From a virus: DNA of 30,743 nucleotides. Positions 12,519 through 20,336 of the stretch are shown here, piece after piece (positions within the stretch are counted from its first letter, which is position 1; the number at the start of each line of letters is the position of its first letter). The notes below the pieces were generated by a model. The model had not been told where the DNA came from. It made no database searches and saw only the letters and a list, made by a program, of their open reading frames with translations. Location: positions 1 through 30,743 of IMG/VR virus record IMGVR_UViG_3300020020_000125; one strand, written 5' to 3'. The position numbers and the translations under genes are program-made.

Positions 12519-13631
12519 ATGACCAACGAATACAAGATCAAGAAAACCGATCCCCGGCTCGCGTTGCGGGGGGTCCGCATCAAAGGCCGCCAGTGGGAAG
12601 TGTCCCGCCAGGTGGCCGGCAAACTGTGCATCGCCATGATGCCGATCGAGAGCACGGCCGCCGCGCTCATCGCCGAGTGGGAGCAACTCAAAACCGCCGC
12701 CCCCAAGGCGGCCGAGGCCGGCACGCTCCCGGCCGCCATCGCCACGTTCAAATTGCAGATCACCGCGATGCCAAGCTACGGGGCCACCGCCCGCGAGTTG
12801 GATCGATGGGTGGCGGAACTGGATGCGGCCGATCGCGATCCGGCCTCGATCACCGCTGACGACATCGCCATCGTCTTGAACCGTTGGAAGATCCCCGTAG
12901 CGCGGCCGGCCGGCCTCAAAGGGCGATGGGCACCCGTGCCCGATCCCGGCTCCACGGTCATCAAGCGGCTCTCGGCTCTCTCTCGGTTCTACTCGGTGAT
13001 GTTCCCCGCGTTGCCGAATCCGATCGATGCCCTCGGGGATCGCCGGCCCAAGGCCAAGGGGGCCGAGGTACGCGGGGTGCCGATCGATGTGCTCGTCCGG
13101 ATCATCGCGGCGATGCCGGATACGTTCGGCCGGAGCCGCAAGCCGGGAGCGCGGCTTTCGCTGGCCAAGATTCGCGCCACGGCGATGGCGTACACCGGCC
13201 TTGATCCGATCCAACTCAAAGAGTTGAAACCCAACGATGTGATCCTCGGCCCTGACGCGGGCACCGTGCGGAGCTATCGCCGCAAGGGGGATGGCGTGGT
13301 CATCGATACGATCCCGCTCACCGGCCCCGGCCTCGCGGCGATGCGGGCCTTTGTCGCGGCCGACGCGTTCGGCACGTTCAACACAACGGTCGTGTACCGG
13401 GCCGTGGTCCTCGCGGCCGCCAAAGCCGGCATCCCCCGGGGCACGTTCCGCACCAAGGATCTCCGGCACTCGTTTGGCTCGCACCTGTACACGGTCTGCG
13501 GAGACCAGGCCACCGTGGGCCGGTTTCTCTTTCACGCTCCCGGCTCCAAGATGACCGCGAGGTACACCCGCTCGGCCAATCGCGTGGTAAACGAGGCCGC
13601 CGCCGCCGCGTTCGTGTTGCCCGCCGAGTAG
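12519..13631 (+). CDS. int: Tyrosine recombinase (integrase), atypical active site
   Basis: 370 residues: an N-terminal SAM-like/arm-binding region (about 1-175) and a C-terminal catalytic domain. Catalytic motifs are AYTGLDPIQLKEL at 224-236, YRRKGDG with Lys256, KDLRHSFGSHLY at 313-324 with Arg316, LFHAP with His339, and ARYTRS with the nucleophile Tyr349. The box-I Arg of the usual TGLR motif is Asp229, and the box-II His is Lys313. Similar TGLP/TGLD variants occur among environmental integrases, as far as I recall. The ATG has GGAG 6-7 nt upstream. It sits next to the attP candidate. Confidence 0.9.
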   Translation: MTNEYKIKKTDPRLALRGVRIKGRQWEVSRQVAGKLCIAMMPIESTAAALIAEWEQLKTAAPKAAEAGTLPAAIATFKLQITAMPSYGATARELDRWVAELDAADRDPASITADDIAIVLNRWKIPVARPAGLKGRWAPVPDPGSTVIKRLSALSRFYSVMFPALPNPIDALGDRRPKAKGAEVRGVPIDVLVRIIAAMPDTFGRSRKPGARLSLAKIRATAMAYTGLDPIQLKELKPNDVILGPDAGTVRSYRRKGDGVVIDTIPLTGPGLAAMRAFVAADAFGTFNTTVVYRAVVLAAAKAGIPRGTFRTKDLRHSFGSHLYTVCGDQATVGRFLFHAPGSKMTARYTRSANRVVNEAAAAAFVLPAE

Positions 13632-13637
13632 TACAAT

Positions 13638-13697
13638 CACGGGGCCGGCGGCCCGGGCGATCGTGCCCGCCGCCGGCCCGTGGTTTCCAGAGTTTTT
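13638..13697 (+). terminator. Rho-independent terminator after the integrase
   Basis: CACGGGG-CCGGCGG and CCGCCGGCCCGTG form a 13-bp stem with one bulge, closed by an inner CGGGC/GCCCG stem. TTTTT follows at 13693-13697, about 10 nt past the stem. This is a strong hairpin but the U-tract is displaced, so efficiency is uncertain. It lies 6 nt after the integrase stop. Confidence 0.6.
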
Positions 13698-13953
13698 GTG
13701 CAAAGTCTGGCAAACGGGTCTGGAAGAAAACGCTAACCGCTTTGTTTGCTACAGCTTAAACCATGTAGCATTGTCCAGCATAAAGACCCCGCCCCACCCC
13801 CGACACCCCCTCAAATCGCTAGCTTTTCCTAACATTTCCGCGCATCTTCGCTCTTCGGTTCGCCTCGCGCCTATCGTCCATTGCGACATTTGCACACTCT
13901 GAATCCCTAACGATTCCGCGAGGTCTGGAAAGAGTCTGGAAAAAGTCTGGAAA
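13684..13953. other. attP: Candidate phage attachment site attP
   Basis: TGCTACA (13747-13753) and TGTAGCA (13764-13770) are perfect 7-bp inverted repeats around a 10-bp AT-rich spacer, as expected of core sites around a crossover region. On the left are GTCTGGCAA (13705), GTCTGGAAG (13718) and an inverted TTTCCAGA (13684). On the right are three perfect GTCTGGAAA copies at 13923, 13934 and 13945, spaced exactly 11 bp (one helical turn). This matches the arm-core-arm plan of lambda-like attP and lies beside the integrase gene. The bacterial partner site cannot be read here. Confidence 0.75.
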
Positions 13954-14017
13954 GAATCACGAGGCCGGCCGGCCGAGTTTTGAGAGCGGGATCGGATCGC
14001 GTTACGGCCGCGATGGA

Positions 14018-14033
14018 TGTGCCACGTGGAACC
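14018..14033. promoter_or_regulatory. parS-like 16-mer
   Basis: TGTGCCACGTGGAACC differs at one position from the TGTTCCACGTGGAACC form of the bacterial ParB-binding site. It lies in the non-coding region beside attP. No ParA or ParB gene is visible in the window, so the host ParB would be the binder if the site is functional. Confidence 0.4.
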
Positions 14034-14185
14034 GATCGCGGGGGCCAGGAAAGACCATGCCCCAACGCGGCCCAAGGCGGGCGGCCTCGCGGCCCGTGGC
14101 GCGGTTCTGTGAGGACGGGTGGCCGGGTGGCCCCTCGGCGCGAGCGCGGCCCGTGGCGGGCCGCCTGGCGTGGCTCGGAGCGGTC

Positions 14186-14224
14186 ATAAAATAACCGGCC
14201 GCCGCCACCCCCCCCCGGGGGGGG
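14186..14224 (-). terminator. Possible terminator of the late operon
   Basis: On the minus strand a C8/G9 palindrome (14208-14224) is followed after a GC-rich stretch by TTATTTTAT (14194 down to 14186), in the only non-coding region downstream of the late operon. The hairpin has almost no loop and the U-rich tract is not immediately adjacent, so this is a weak call. Confidence 0.3.
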
Positions 14225-14235
14225 CCGCCTTGGCG

Positions 14236-14295
14236 GGCCGGCTCCGGCGGTCTCTCCCCCGGTGGCCCCATGCCGCCGAGGCACCGGAGCCGGCC
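14236..14295. repeat. 12-bp GC-rich inverted repeat
   Basis: GGCCGGCTCCGG (14236-14247) and CCGGAGCCGGCC (14284-14295) are exact inverted repeats with a 36-bp loop. The structure lies just downstream of the last late gene and could stabilise or end the late transcript. Nothing coding is convincing in 13954-14327. Confidence 0.6.
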
Positions 14296-14327
14296 GCCAA
14301 GTGTCAGGGCCGGCGGCCGGTGAACGT

Positions 14328-14732
14328 CTACCGGGGCCGGTAGCCGGCGGGCGGGCCGCCGAGGCCGAGGCCGCCAGGTGCGGCCGGGGTGAACGTAAAC
14401 GCGAGCGGCACGGACTCGGCCCCGCTCGGATTCCGCACGGCCACCGGGAGCGTAATCGCTACGGCGGCGGTGGCCATGTTGATCCCCGTGGTCAACTCCG
14501 AATCGCTGATGCGCGTGGTCGGCTCCGGCGATCCGTTCCACACGATGACCGCTCCCTCGGCAAAGCCGGCCCCGTAACAGTGGAGGACGCAATCGGGAGA
14601 GCCGAGCGGCACCACCGCCGGATCGATCTTCACGAGGATCGGATCCCGCTCGGCCTCGGCCGCATAGATCGAGGCCACCCCCGGCCCGGTCCACAGCACA
14701 TCGCCATTCGCGTTTTTGATCGTGACGTTCAT
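14328..14732 (-). CDS. Ig-like (IPT/TIG-type) domain protein
   Basis: 134 residues. The centre reads as a single immunoglobulin-like IPT/TIG fold: DPAVVPLGSPDCVLHCYGAG, F-x-E-G-x-V-I-V-W-N-G-S, ELTTGINMATAAVAI and V-R-N-P-S-G-x-E-S, ending FTFTP, followed by a Gly/Pro-rich tail. Phages use such domains as decorations of virion proteins to bind carbohydrates or host surfaces. It is the last gene of the late operon, coupled (ATGA) to the candidate holin. Confidence 0.7.
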   Translation of the reverse strand: MNVTIKNANGDVLWTGPGVASIYAAEAERDPILVKIDPAVVPLGSPDCVLHCYGAGFAEGAVIVWNGSPEPTTRISDSELTTGINMATAAVAITLPVAVRNPSGAESVPLAFTFTPAAPGGLGLGGPPAGYRPR

Positions 14733-14869
14733 CGGATCACCGTTGGCGCGTACGCGATCAACAGCGCGAGGATGATCACGAGCACGGCCGGCCACAAGAG
14801 TACGGCGCGGCCGCTCCCGTGCGCGAGCGTGATCGCCAGGGCCACGAGTAGCAGCAAGAAAATCAACAT
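14729..14869 (-). CDS. Candidate holin (two hydrophobic helices)
   Basis: MLIFLLLLVALAITLAHGSG is followed by RAVLLWPAVLVIILALLIAY and a short polar end: two membrane segments with a turn containing His, Ser and Arg, 46 residues in all. The size and topology suit a small class II/III holin. AGGAG lies 6 nt before this ATG; an in-frame ATG at 14875 lies directly against the SD, and such dual starts are known in holin/antiholin pairs. No endolysin is recognisable nearby. Confidence 0.5.
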   Translation of the reverse strand: MLIFLLLLVALAITLAHGSGRAVLLWPAVLVIILALLIAYAPTVIR

Positions 14870-14882
14870 CGCCATCTCCTAT

Positions 14883-15158
14883 TCACCCGCCCTCGGCCAG
14901 TGCCCCGCCGCCGAATCGCTCCGAGAATTCGGCGTCCGCAATCACCTGGTATTCATCGCGCCAGAGATCCTTGACGATCCAATCGCCCGCCCGTAGCAGC
15001 ACCATGCCGCGAGACGTATGTACGTGCGGCCCGGGCATCGGCTCTATGTTGGTGCCGCCGCATAGGTCCACGCCCGCCTGTAGCGGCTCGGTGTCGGTGC
15101 CGTTCCATTGTTCGGCCAGCACCTTGAACGGTTTTTCCACGTACTGTTTTTGCGCCAT
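14883..15158 (-). CDS. Small conserved phage protein (PGDWI type)
   Basis: 91 residues starting MAQKQYVEKPFKVLAEQWNG. It contains RAGDWIVKDLWRDEYQVIAD and a final EFSERF. The QWNG opening, central GDWI and ending with an acidic F/Y motif match a small protein family common in phages whose function is unknown to me. GGAG lies about 9 nt upstream of the ATG at 15158, which sits just after the fibre-like gene. Confidence 0.65.
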   Translation of the reverse strand: MAQKQYVEKPFKVLAEQWNGTDTEPLQAGVDLCGGTNIEPMPGPHVHTSRGMVLLRAGDWIVKDLWRDEYQVIADAEFSERFGGGALAEGG

Positions 15159-15159
15159 A

Positions 15160-16011
15160 TCAGAGCACTCCGAATTCGATCGTGGCGTAGCACCCGAGCG
15201 CGTTGGTTTGCACGGCCCACGGCAAGGTGGCCGCTCGAAAAATCGCGATCCGATCGGTACCGTACGCGGCGGGTGCAACCTGGCACATCCCATTTTCCGT
15301 GGTGCCGTTGTCTTGCGCGAAACACCACGCCACTTTTTGTGAGCTTGCCAGGAAATTGCCCCACCCGGTATTCAAAATCAGTAGGAGATTGTTGCTCACC
15401 GAGAGCGAACTAGCGGCAATCGAAAACGAGACGGTGAGCGTGCGGCCGCGCAAAACAAAATTCAACGCCTGCATATCGCCAGCGTCAACGGTCCACACGC
15501 CCGCACCGGAATGAAAGTACGCCTGAGAGTACGCAGCGGTGATCGGACTGCCCTGATCATAATCGACCAAAATCCACTTGGTGCCGTTGTAATAGACCGA
15601 CATCCATCCATATGGGGCAACAGGGGTCGCGGCCGATCCCACGAGTAGAAAAAATTGATTCGCCGCCGCCGATGATGTTTGGTGCCCAAAGTACATCACC
15701 TGTGTCGGTGACATATTTTTGAACGTGAGCACGTCACCCATGACACCGGCCGCGATGCCGGTGAAGTACACCTGGCCCGCCCCGGTCCATTCGAGGATCG
15801 TATTAGCGGTACGGCCAGGCATCGCCCAATCGTGCAACGTGCCGGTGACGCCCGCCGCGATCACCGTGGCTCGTGAGCTACTCGCGCCGAGCGCGGCATC
15901 CACCGGATCGAGAATCACCCCGGCGATCGCGGCCTTATTCCAGGGCGTGCCGAGCAAGTTAGAGCCATCATCGTCCACGAGCGCGTTAAACGGTGCGCGG
16001 TTGATCGCCAT
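15160..16011 (-). CDS. Tail fibre-like / receptor-binding candidate
   Basis: 283 residues. The N-terminus NRAPFNALVDDDGSNLLGTP with WNKAAI and LDPVDAAL is a recurrent opening of phage tail-end proteins. The body is beta-rich, with aromatic/Gly segments (YGWMSVYYNGTKWILVDYD) like lectin or fibre folds. It follows the tail hub gene immediately; GAGGA is 7 nt upstream of the ATG. Host recognition is inferred from order and composition. Confidence 0.65.
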   Translation of the reverse strand: MAINRAPFNALVDDDGSNLLGTPWNKAAIAGVILDPVDAALGASSSRATVIAAGVTGTLHDWAMPGRTANTILEWTGAGQVYFTGIAAGVMGDVLTFKNMSPTQVMYFGHQTSSAAANQFFLLVGSAATPVAPYGWMSVYYNGTKWILVDYDQGSPITAAYSQAYFHSGAGVWTVDAGDMQALNFVLRGRTLTVSFSIAASSLSVSNNLLLILNTGWGNFLASSQKVAWCFAQDNGTTENGMCQVAPAAYGTDRIAIFRAATLPWAVQTNALGCYATIEFGVL

Positions 16012-18372
16012 CTATCGGTCCTCACCTGTAGCCGGCGGCGGGGTGGTACTCGTCATCCGCCGTACGAGATCCTCGAATGTGAATTGTTGCGAACTGGATC
16101 GGGTGTCGTACGCGGGCATGATGCCGGCTCGCGGATTGAACGTCGATATCTGGACATCTTGAATCCGATACGAGCCGGTGATGTCCGTGGGCGGCGGCAA
16201 CGCGACATCGATCACCTGGCCCGATCGCGTGTGGGGATCCCGCGATCGATGCGTCACCGTTTCGATGACGGCCTTATGCCCCTCCAAGAGCGCACGCCCT
16301 CGGGCGGTGGCCTCGGTGATCGAGATGCGGCCATCCTGCAAAAGCGATTCGCGGATCCCGTCCCCCCCGATCGCGGCCGCGAGTGTCGCTTGCGCGGCGG
16401 CATCGTCCACGAGGATCACGATGTTGACGGGATCCCCCTTGGCGATCGGCCACACGATCGAGCCGGCCCCGGCGGCCGGCACGCCCACGAGGGCCGGCGG
16501 CACGGTGACGGGCGTACCCCACGAGATCGATTGGAGCAACGCGCCATCGCCCGAGGCCGGGATGCCGGTGATGTCGGTGGCGGTTTTGCCGGCGTAGCGG
16601 ATCGCCTGGCTCCCCGCGAGCGCGTACCCGCCGGCCGCCAAGAATGGCCCCGTGCTCGTGAGCCGCATCGTGGTACTGCCGGCCGGGATGATCTTGCTCG
16701 TCTGGATGATGCCGGCCGTGTCCGCGATCGGCGCGTTGGCCCCGAGCGCGGCATCGCTCGTGTTGTCGTACGTGGCCATCGCGGTGGTGGTGTTATCGGC
16801 GATCGTGCTGTGGAGTTTTAATTGCGATGCGTTGGCGGCCGTGCGGTACACCTTGCGCGATGACACCCCCGCCGGCCCTGGCGCAATGCCGCTGACGATC
16901 ACTTGTTTTTTTACAACGTTGCCCGCCGGCGATGGATTTCTCGGGTGATAGGTGGTATCTGCCACGATAGCCGCATCGGTCTGCGATGACACCGAGCCGT
17001 GGATGCCATCATTGATCTGCGCGATCGGAATCGAATTTTCAAAATACCAATCGCTTCCCACCTTGCGGTACCAACAGAGATGCTTCGCGGCGGGATCGAT
17101 CGTGCCGTAGTAGTGATTGTAGTACCCCCACAAGATCATCATGGCGTGCGGATTTGGCGGATTGAGCGGATCATCGAATTGGCCGCAGACAATCGATGCC
17201 GGTGCGCCGAGGGGCGAGAGCGCGGTCATCGTGCGCGGGTCAGTGTTGTAGTTCCATCCCAACGCGAATGTATACGTGGCCCCGATCGTCAAGTTGCTAT
17301 GCAACACCGCATAGTTCTGGATCGGTGGCGGGGTAGATGGCCCGCTCACACTCGATCCGCCGAGCGTGATCGATACGAGCGGCGATGGCAGACTCTCCCC
17401 GGTGCCCGTTACCCATGTATACGCCCAACTATGGGAACCATCCTCGATCGCGCTCGGGCCTTGATTGATCGCCAACGTTGGCGGAGTGGTTGGCGTGGTG
17501 CCCTCACCGGCAAAGGCCCCGGCTCCGCCGCCCGCAATGCCGGTGTAGCGAATCCTTTGTGGGCCGCTCCGCACGTAGCCGCCCGCCTCCGCGTACCACG
17601 AGAGCGGATCCACCGGGATCGATGTGCTGCCAGGCGGGATCGGAGCCAAGGCATTGCCGCCGCCGCCCTCGACTACCGCCCGCGTGATGATTTGCGTGAG
17701 GTCGCGCACGTACGACACGGCCCCGAGCGATTTGTGATTTGCGGTTAACGCCACCGGAGGGGAAATCGTATCGGCCGTGGTGAAGAGATACACGCGGCCA
17801 TCGTAGTCGCACAAGGTGTACCCGCCGATGCGCGTGGCGAGTTGCGCGAGGGCATCCATGATGGCGACGTTGGTAAAACTGATTTCATCGAGCACGGGCA
17901 ATCCCGGCTCGATCATCGGGGTGAATCCGGCCGGGGCCTTGGTGATGATGTCGGCCGCGATCGCGCTCGCGGATTGGTTGCGGTACCGCGCCGAGAACGT
18001 GAGCGCGTTGAGCCGCCACGTGGGATCGGTGGCCTCGATCTGATAGAGCACGAACGCGGGATTATCGGCGGCCCATACGCGGGTGACGCGCAAGATGTTG
18101 CCGGCGAAAAGCGGGGCCGCGTTCCGGCTCCCGATCGCAATGCGGATTACCTGGCCCTCAATCGGCTTGGTGCCGCGCACCGTGGCGATCAAGGTGTTGG
18201 GCACCTCATACAAGCGATCCGAGATCGTGAGCGATTCGATTAAGAGATCCTGGCCCGCTCCGGCCCCCGACCAAATCCCGCCGATGCTGATCAGGAATGT
18301 GGCTTTCAGGTAGTTGAGGCGAAACGCGTTGAGCCGGTGCCCGAGATGACACGTGGCCGGGTACGCGCTCAC
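16012..18372 (-). CDS. Large tail hub / baseplate protein
   Basis: 786 residues, the largest protein in the window, placed directly after the tape measure. The first about 300 residues (RLYEVPNTLIATVRGTKP, VLYQIEATDPTWRLNALTFS, ISFTNVAIMDALAQLATRIG) resemble the gp27-like hub fold of tail-associated proteins. Then come fibronectin/Ig-like repeats (SWAYTWVTGTGESLPSPLVS and SSRKVYRTAANASQL). The C-terminus (about 690-786) again has hub-like sequence. It probably combines the Dit/Tal functions at the tail tip. The GTG start overlaps the tape-measure stop as GTGA. Confidence 0.8.
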   Translation of the reverse strand: MSAYPATCHLGHRLNAFRLNYLKATFLISIGGIWSGAGAGQDLLIESLTISDRLYEVPNTLIATVRGTKPIEGQVIRIAIGSRNAAPLFAGNILRVTRVWAADNPAFVLYQIEATDPTWRLNALTFSARYRNQSASAIAADIITKAPAGFTPMIEPGLPVLDEISFTNVAIMDALAQLATRIGGYTLCDYDGRVYLFTTADTISPPVALTANHKSLGAVSYVRDLTQIITRAVVEGGGGNALAPIPPGSTSIPVDPLSWYAEAGGYVRSGPQRIRYTGIAGGGAGAFAGEGTTPTTPPTLAINQGPSAIEDGSHSWAYTWVTGTGESLPSPLVSITLGGSSVSGPSTPPPIQNYAVLHSNLTIGATYTFALGWNYNTDPRTMTALSPLGAPASIVCGQFDDPLNPPNPHAMMILWGYYNHYYGTIDPAAKHLCWYRKVGSDWYFENSIPIAQINDGIHGSVSSQTDAAIVADTTYHPRNPSPAGNVVKKQVIVSGIAPGPAGVSSRKVYRTAANASQLKLHSTIADNTTTAMATYDNTSDAALGANAPIADTAGIIQTSKIIPAGSTTMRLTSTGPFLAAGGYALAGSQAIRYAGKTATDITGIPASGDGALLQSISWGTPVTVPPALVGVPAAGAGSIVWPIAKGDPVNIVILVDDAAAQATLAAAIGGDGIRESLLQDGRISITEATARGRALLEGHKAVIETVTHRSRDPHTRSGQVIDVALPPPTDITGSYRIQDVQISTFNPRAGIMPAYDTRSSSQQFTFEDLVRRMTSTTPPPATGEDR

Positions 18373-20336
18373 ACTACCGCCCCGGTGCGCGTGATGCGCG
18401 ACATAATCGCATCCCCCACCACGCGGGCGAGTTGATCCATCGCGCTCGGGTCATTCATGATCGGATAGTTCACGCTCACCGCGCCACTCTGGACCGTGAC
18501 GTTTTGGCCCGATGTCGGTGCGCCAATTTGCCGGAGCCAAAAATCGGATTCGCGGTTCGGGTCCGTGGACATCGCCGCACGGAATCGTTGATCGAATTCG
18601 TTGGCGAGTTGGGCCGCGCTCCGTGTCGGCCCGGCGAGCATCGAGCCGGGATTCATCGAGGCGGCCCATAGCGAATCGGACGATGGGAATGTGGCCCCGC
18701 CCGCTTGGATCAATCCGGGATTGCCCCCGGTGTTGGGCCGCTCCATGCGCTTGATCTCTTCGTTCACGGTGCGGATCGCGGCGGCCGCTTGGCCGGCCGC
18801 GTTATCGACATCGGCCATCACGGTGGTGGCCGTTTGCGACCAATCCGCCAGCGCACGATCGGCGGCCTCGGATTCGGTGCGGAGTTGTTCGAGCCGCTCG
18901 ATCGTGTACGAGTCCGCATGCTTGGTGGCGATGGCGTACGCCTCGGCCGCTTTTTCCGCGATGGCGCGGTAGTACTCGCGGGTGGTGGTGTCGGTCTCCA
19001 TGATCGATTGCGCGTGCGCGGCTTGCGCCTTGGCTTGCTCTTTCGAGGCCTCGGCATCCTTTTTCCGGACGGCGGCGGTATCCTCGATCGATTGCTCGAT
19101 CGCTTTCATGAATGCGGCCTCTTCGGTCATCGCCACATTCACCGCTTTGATCTCGCGGCCCGTGAGACCGTAGGCCGCCGCCAAATCCGATTGCGACACG
19201 CCCATCTGTAGGTAGTACTTGATCGCCTCGACGGCATCCCCGTTGATGCCATCGAGGGTCTCGGCCCACGAGCGGCCGGCCCCGTTCACCTCAATCATCG
19301 CCGCGTTGAATCGATCGGTTTCATCGGCCGTACGTTTGGCGGTCTCGGCTTGCTTTTTGTACGAGGCATCCAGTTCATCGCCGATCTTTTTGGCGTCCTC
19401 GGCCGAGAGCGTGATTTCTTTCAACGCGGGCGGCACTGCTAGTAACGCATTGCGATACTCCACGAGCGTGGACGTGGCCATATCCGGCAACACGCCAAGC
19501 CGGGGATTCTCCATGATGTTGGGCACGGGGATATCGCGCATCGATGCGTTCGCGCCACTCTCTAAGCCACGGGCAAATTCGCCGGTCATGTTGCCAACCG
19601 TGGCCTTGAACGTGGCCCACAATCCCCGCAGCGAATCCTCCCACCGATTGATCGCTTCTCGATTCGCGTCCGATGTTTTCGGGGCCTGATCCGCCAACTC
19701 GCGCATGTCTTTCAACATCGCCGGGGTGATTTCTTTCCAGGCACGGCCGAGCGTGAGCGACGATTCGGCGGCTCGCTTGGCGGGATCCTCGATCTTGCCG
19801 AGGGCATCCCCGAGCGTGAGGAATTGCTCGTACGAATTCATCGCCCGGAATTCGGTGAGCGAGATCCCGAGCCGAGACAACGCGCCGATGAATCCCGTAT
19901 CGTTGGTGCCGAGCGATTTCGTAACGTGATTCACCGCGCTCTCGAAAGCCGACATCGGCACGCTCGTTTGAGCGGCGATGTATTGCAGCGATTGCACCTC
20001 TTCGCCGGTCATGCCGAGCGCGGCCGAGAGCTTGGTGATTTCGCTTTGCGTATCGATCACCCATTTGGCGAAACCGACGATTGCCGTCACCGTGAACGCT
20101 TGCGCCACCCGCGAGGACAATCCCGCCAAGAGTGTATCGGTACCGCGTACCTCGGTGCCCATCCGCTTGGTCTCTTCGGTGAACGTCTTGACGTTGGCGG
20201 GATCGATCTTGGTGGCCGTGGCGATGGCGGCCTCGGTGGATTTCGATTGCGATTCCATGCCGGCCAATCCCTCGGTGGCCTCTTTCGTGGCCTCGAGAAA
20301 TTGAGAGAAATCGGCTACTAGCTTGCTCGCAATCAT
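18369..20336 (-). CDS. Tail tape measure protein
   Basis: 655 residues with a heavily helical and Ala/Glu/Lys-rich sequence. The N-terminal tape-measure region includes QFLEATKEATEGLAGMESQS, then FTVTAIVGFAKWVIDTQSEI and TKLSAALGMTGEEVQSLQY. Long coiled-coil stretches (about 430-520) and a C-terminal region complete it. At about 1.5 angstrom per residue it implies a tail of roughly 100 nm, assuming no processing. The ATG overlaps the stop of the frameshifted chaperone as ATGA. Confidence 0.92.
   Translation of the reverse strand: MIASKLVADFSQFLEATKEATEGLAGMESQSKSTEAAIATATKIDPANVKTFTEETKRMGTEVRGTDTLLAGLSSRVAQAFTVTAIVGFAKWVIDTQSEITKLSAALGMTGEEVQSLQYIAAQTSVPMSAFESAVNHVTKSLGTNDTGFIGALSRLGISLTEFRAMNSYEQFLTLGDALGKIEDPAKRAAESSLTLGRAWKEITPAMLKDMRELADQAPKTSDANREAINRWEDSLRGLWATFKATVGNMTGEFARGLESGANASMRDIPVPNIMENPRLGVLPDMATSTLVEYRNALLAVPPALKEITLSAEDAKKIGDELDASYKKQAETAKRTADETDRFNAAMIEVNGAGRSWAETLDGINGDAVEAIKYYLQMGVSQSDLAAAYGLTGREIKAVNVAMTEEAAFMKAIEQSIEDTAAVRKKDAEASKEQAKAQAAHAQSIMETDTTTREYYRAIAEKAAEAYAIATKHADSYTIERLEQLRTESEAADRALADWSQTATTVMADVDNAAGQAAAAIRTVNEEIKRMERPNTGGNPGLIQAGGATFPSSDSLWAASMNPGSMLAGPTRSAAQLANEFDQRFRAAMSTDPNRESDFWLRQIGAPTSGQNVTVQSGAVSVNYPIMNDPSAMDQLARVVGDAIMSRITRTGAVV

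Noticed and set aside
12498-13703. Long open frame on the minus strand opposite the integrase (about 400 codons)
   Set aside because: The plus-strand frame carries clear recombinase motifs; the antisense frame is Arg/Gly/His-rich, has no family motif and reflects GC-rich codon use.
13980-14189. Plus-strand ORF in the attP-to-late-operon gap
   Set aside because: It is Arg/Gly-rich with no SD, covers the parS-like site and the AT tract, and has no conserved-looking core.
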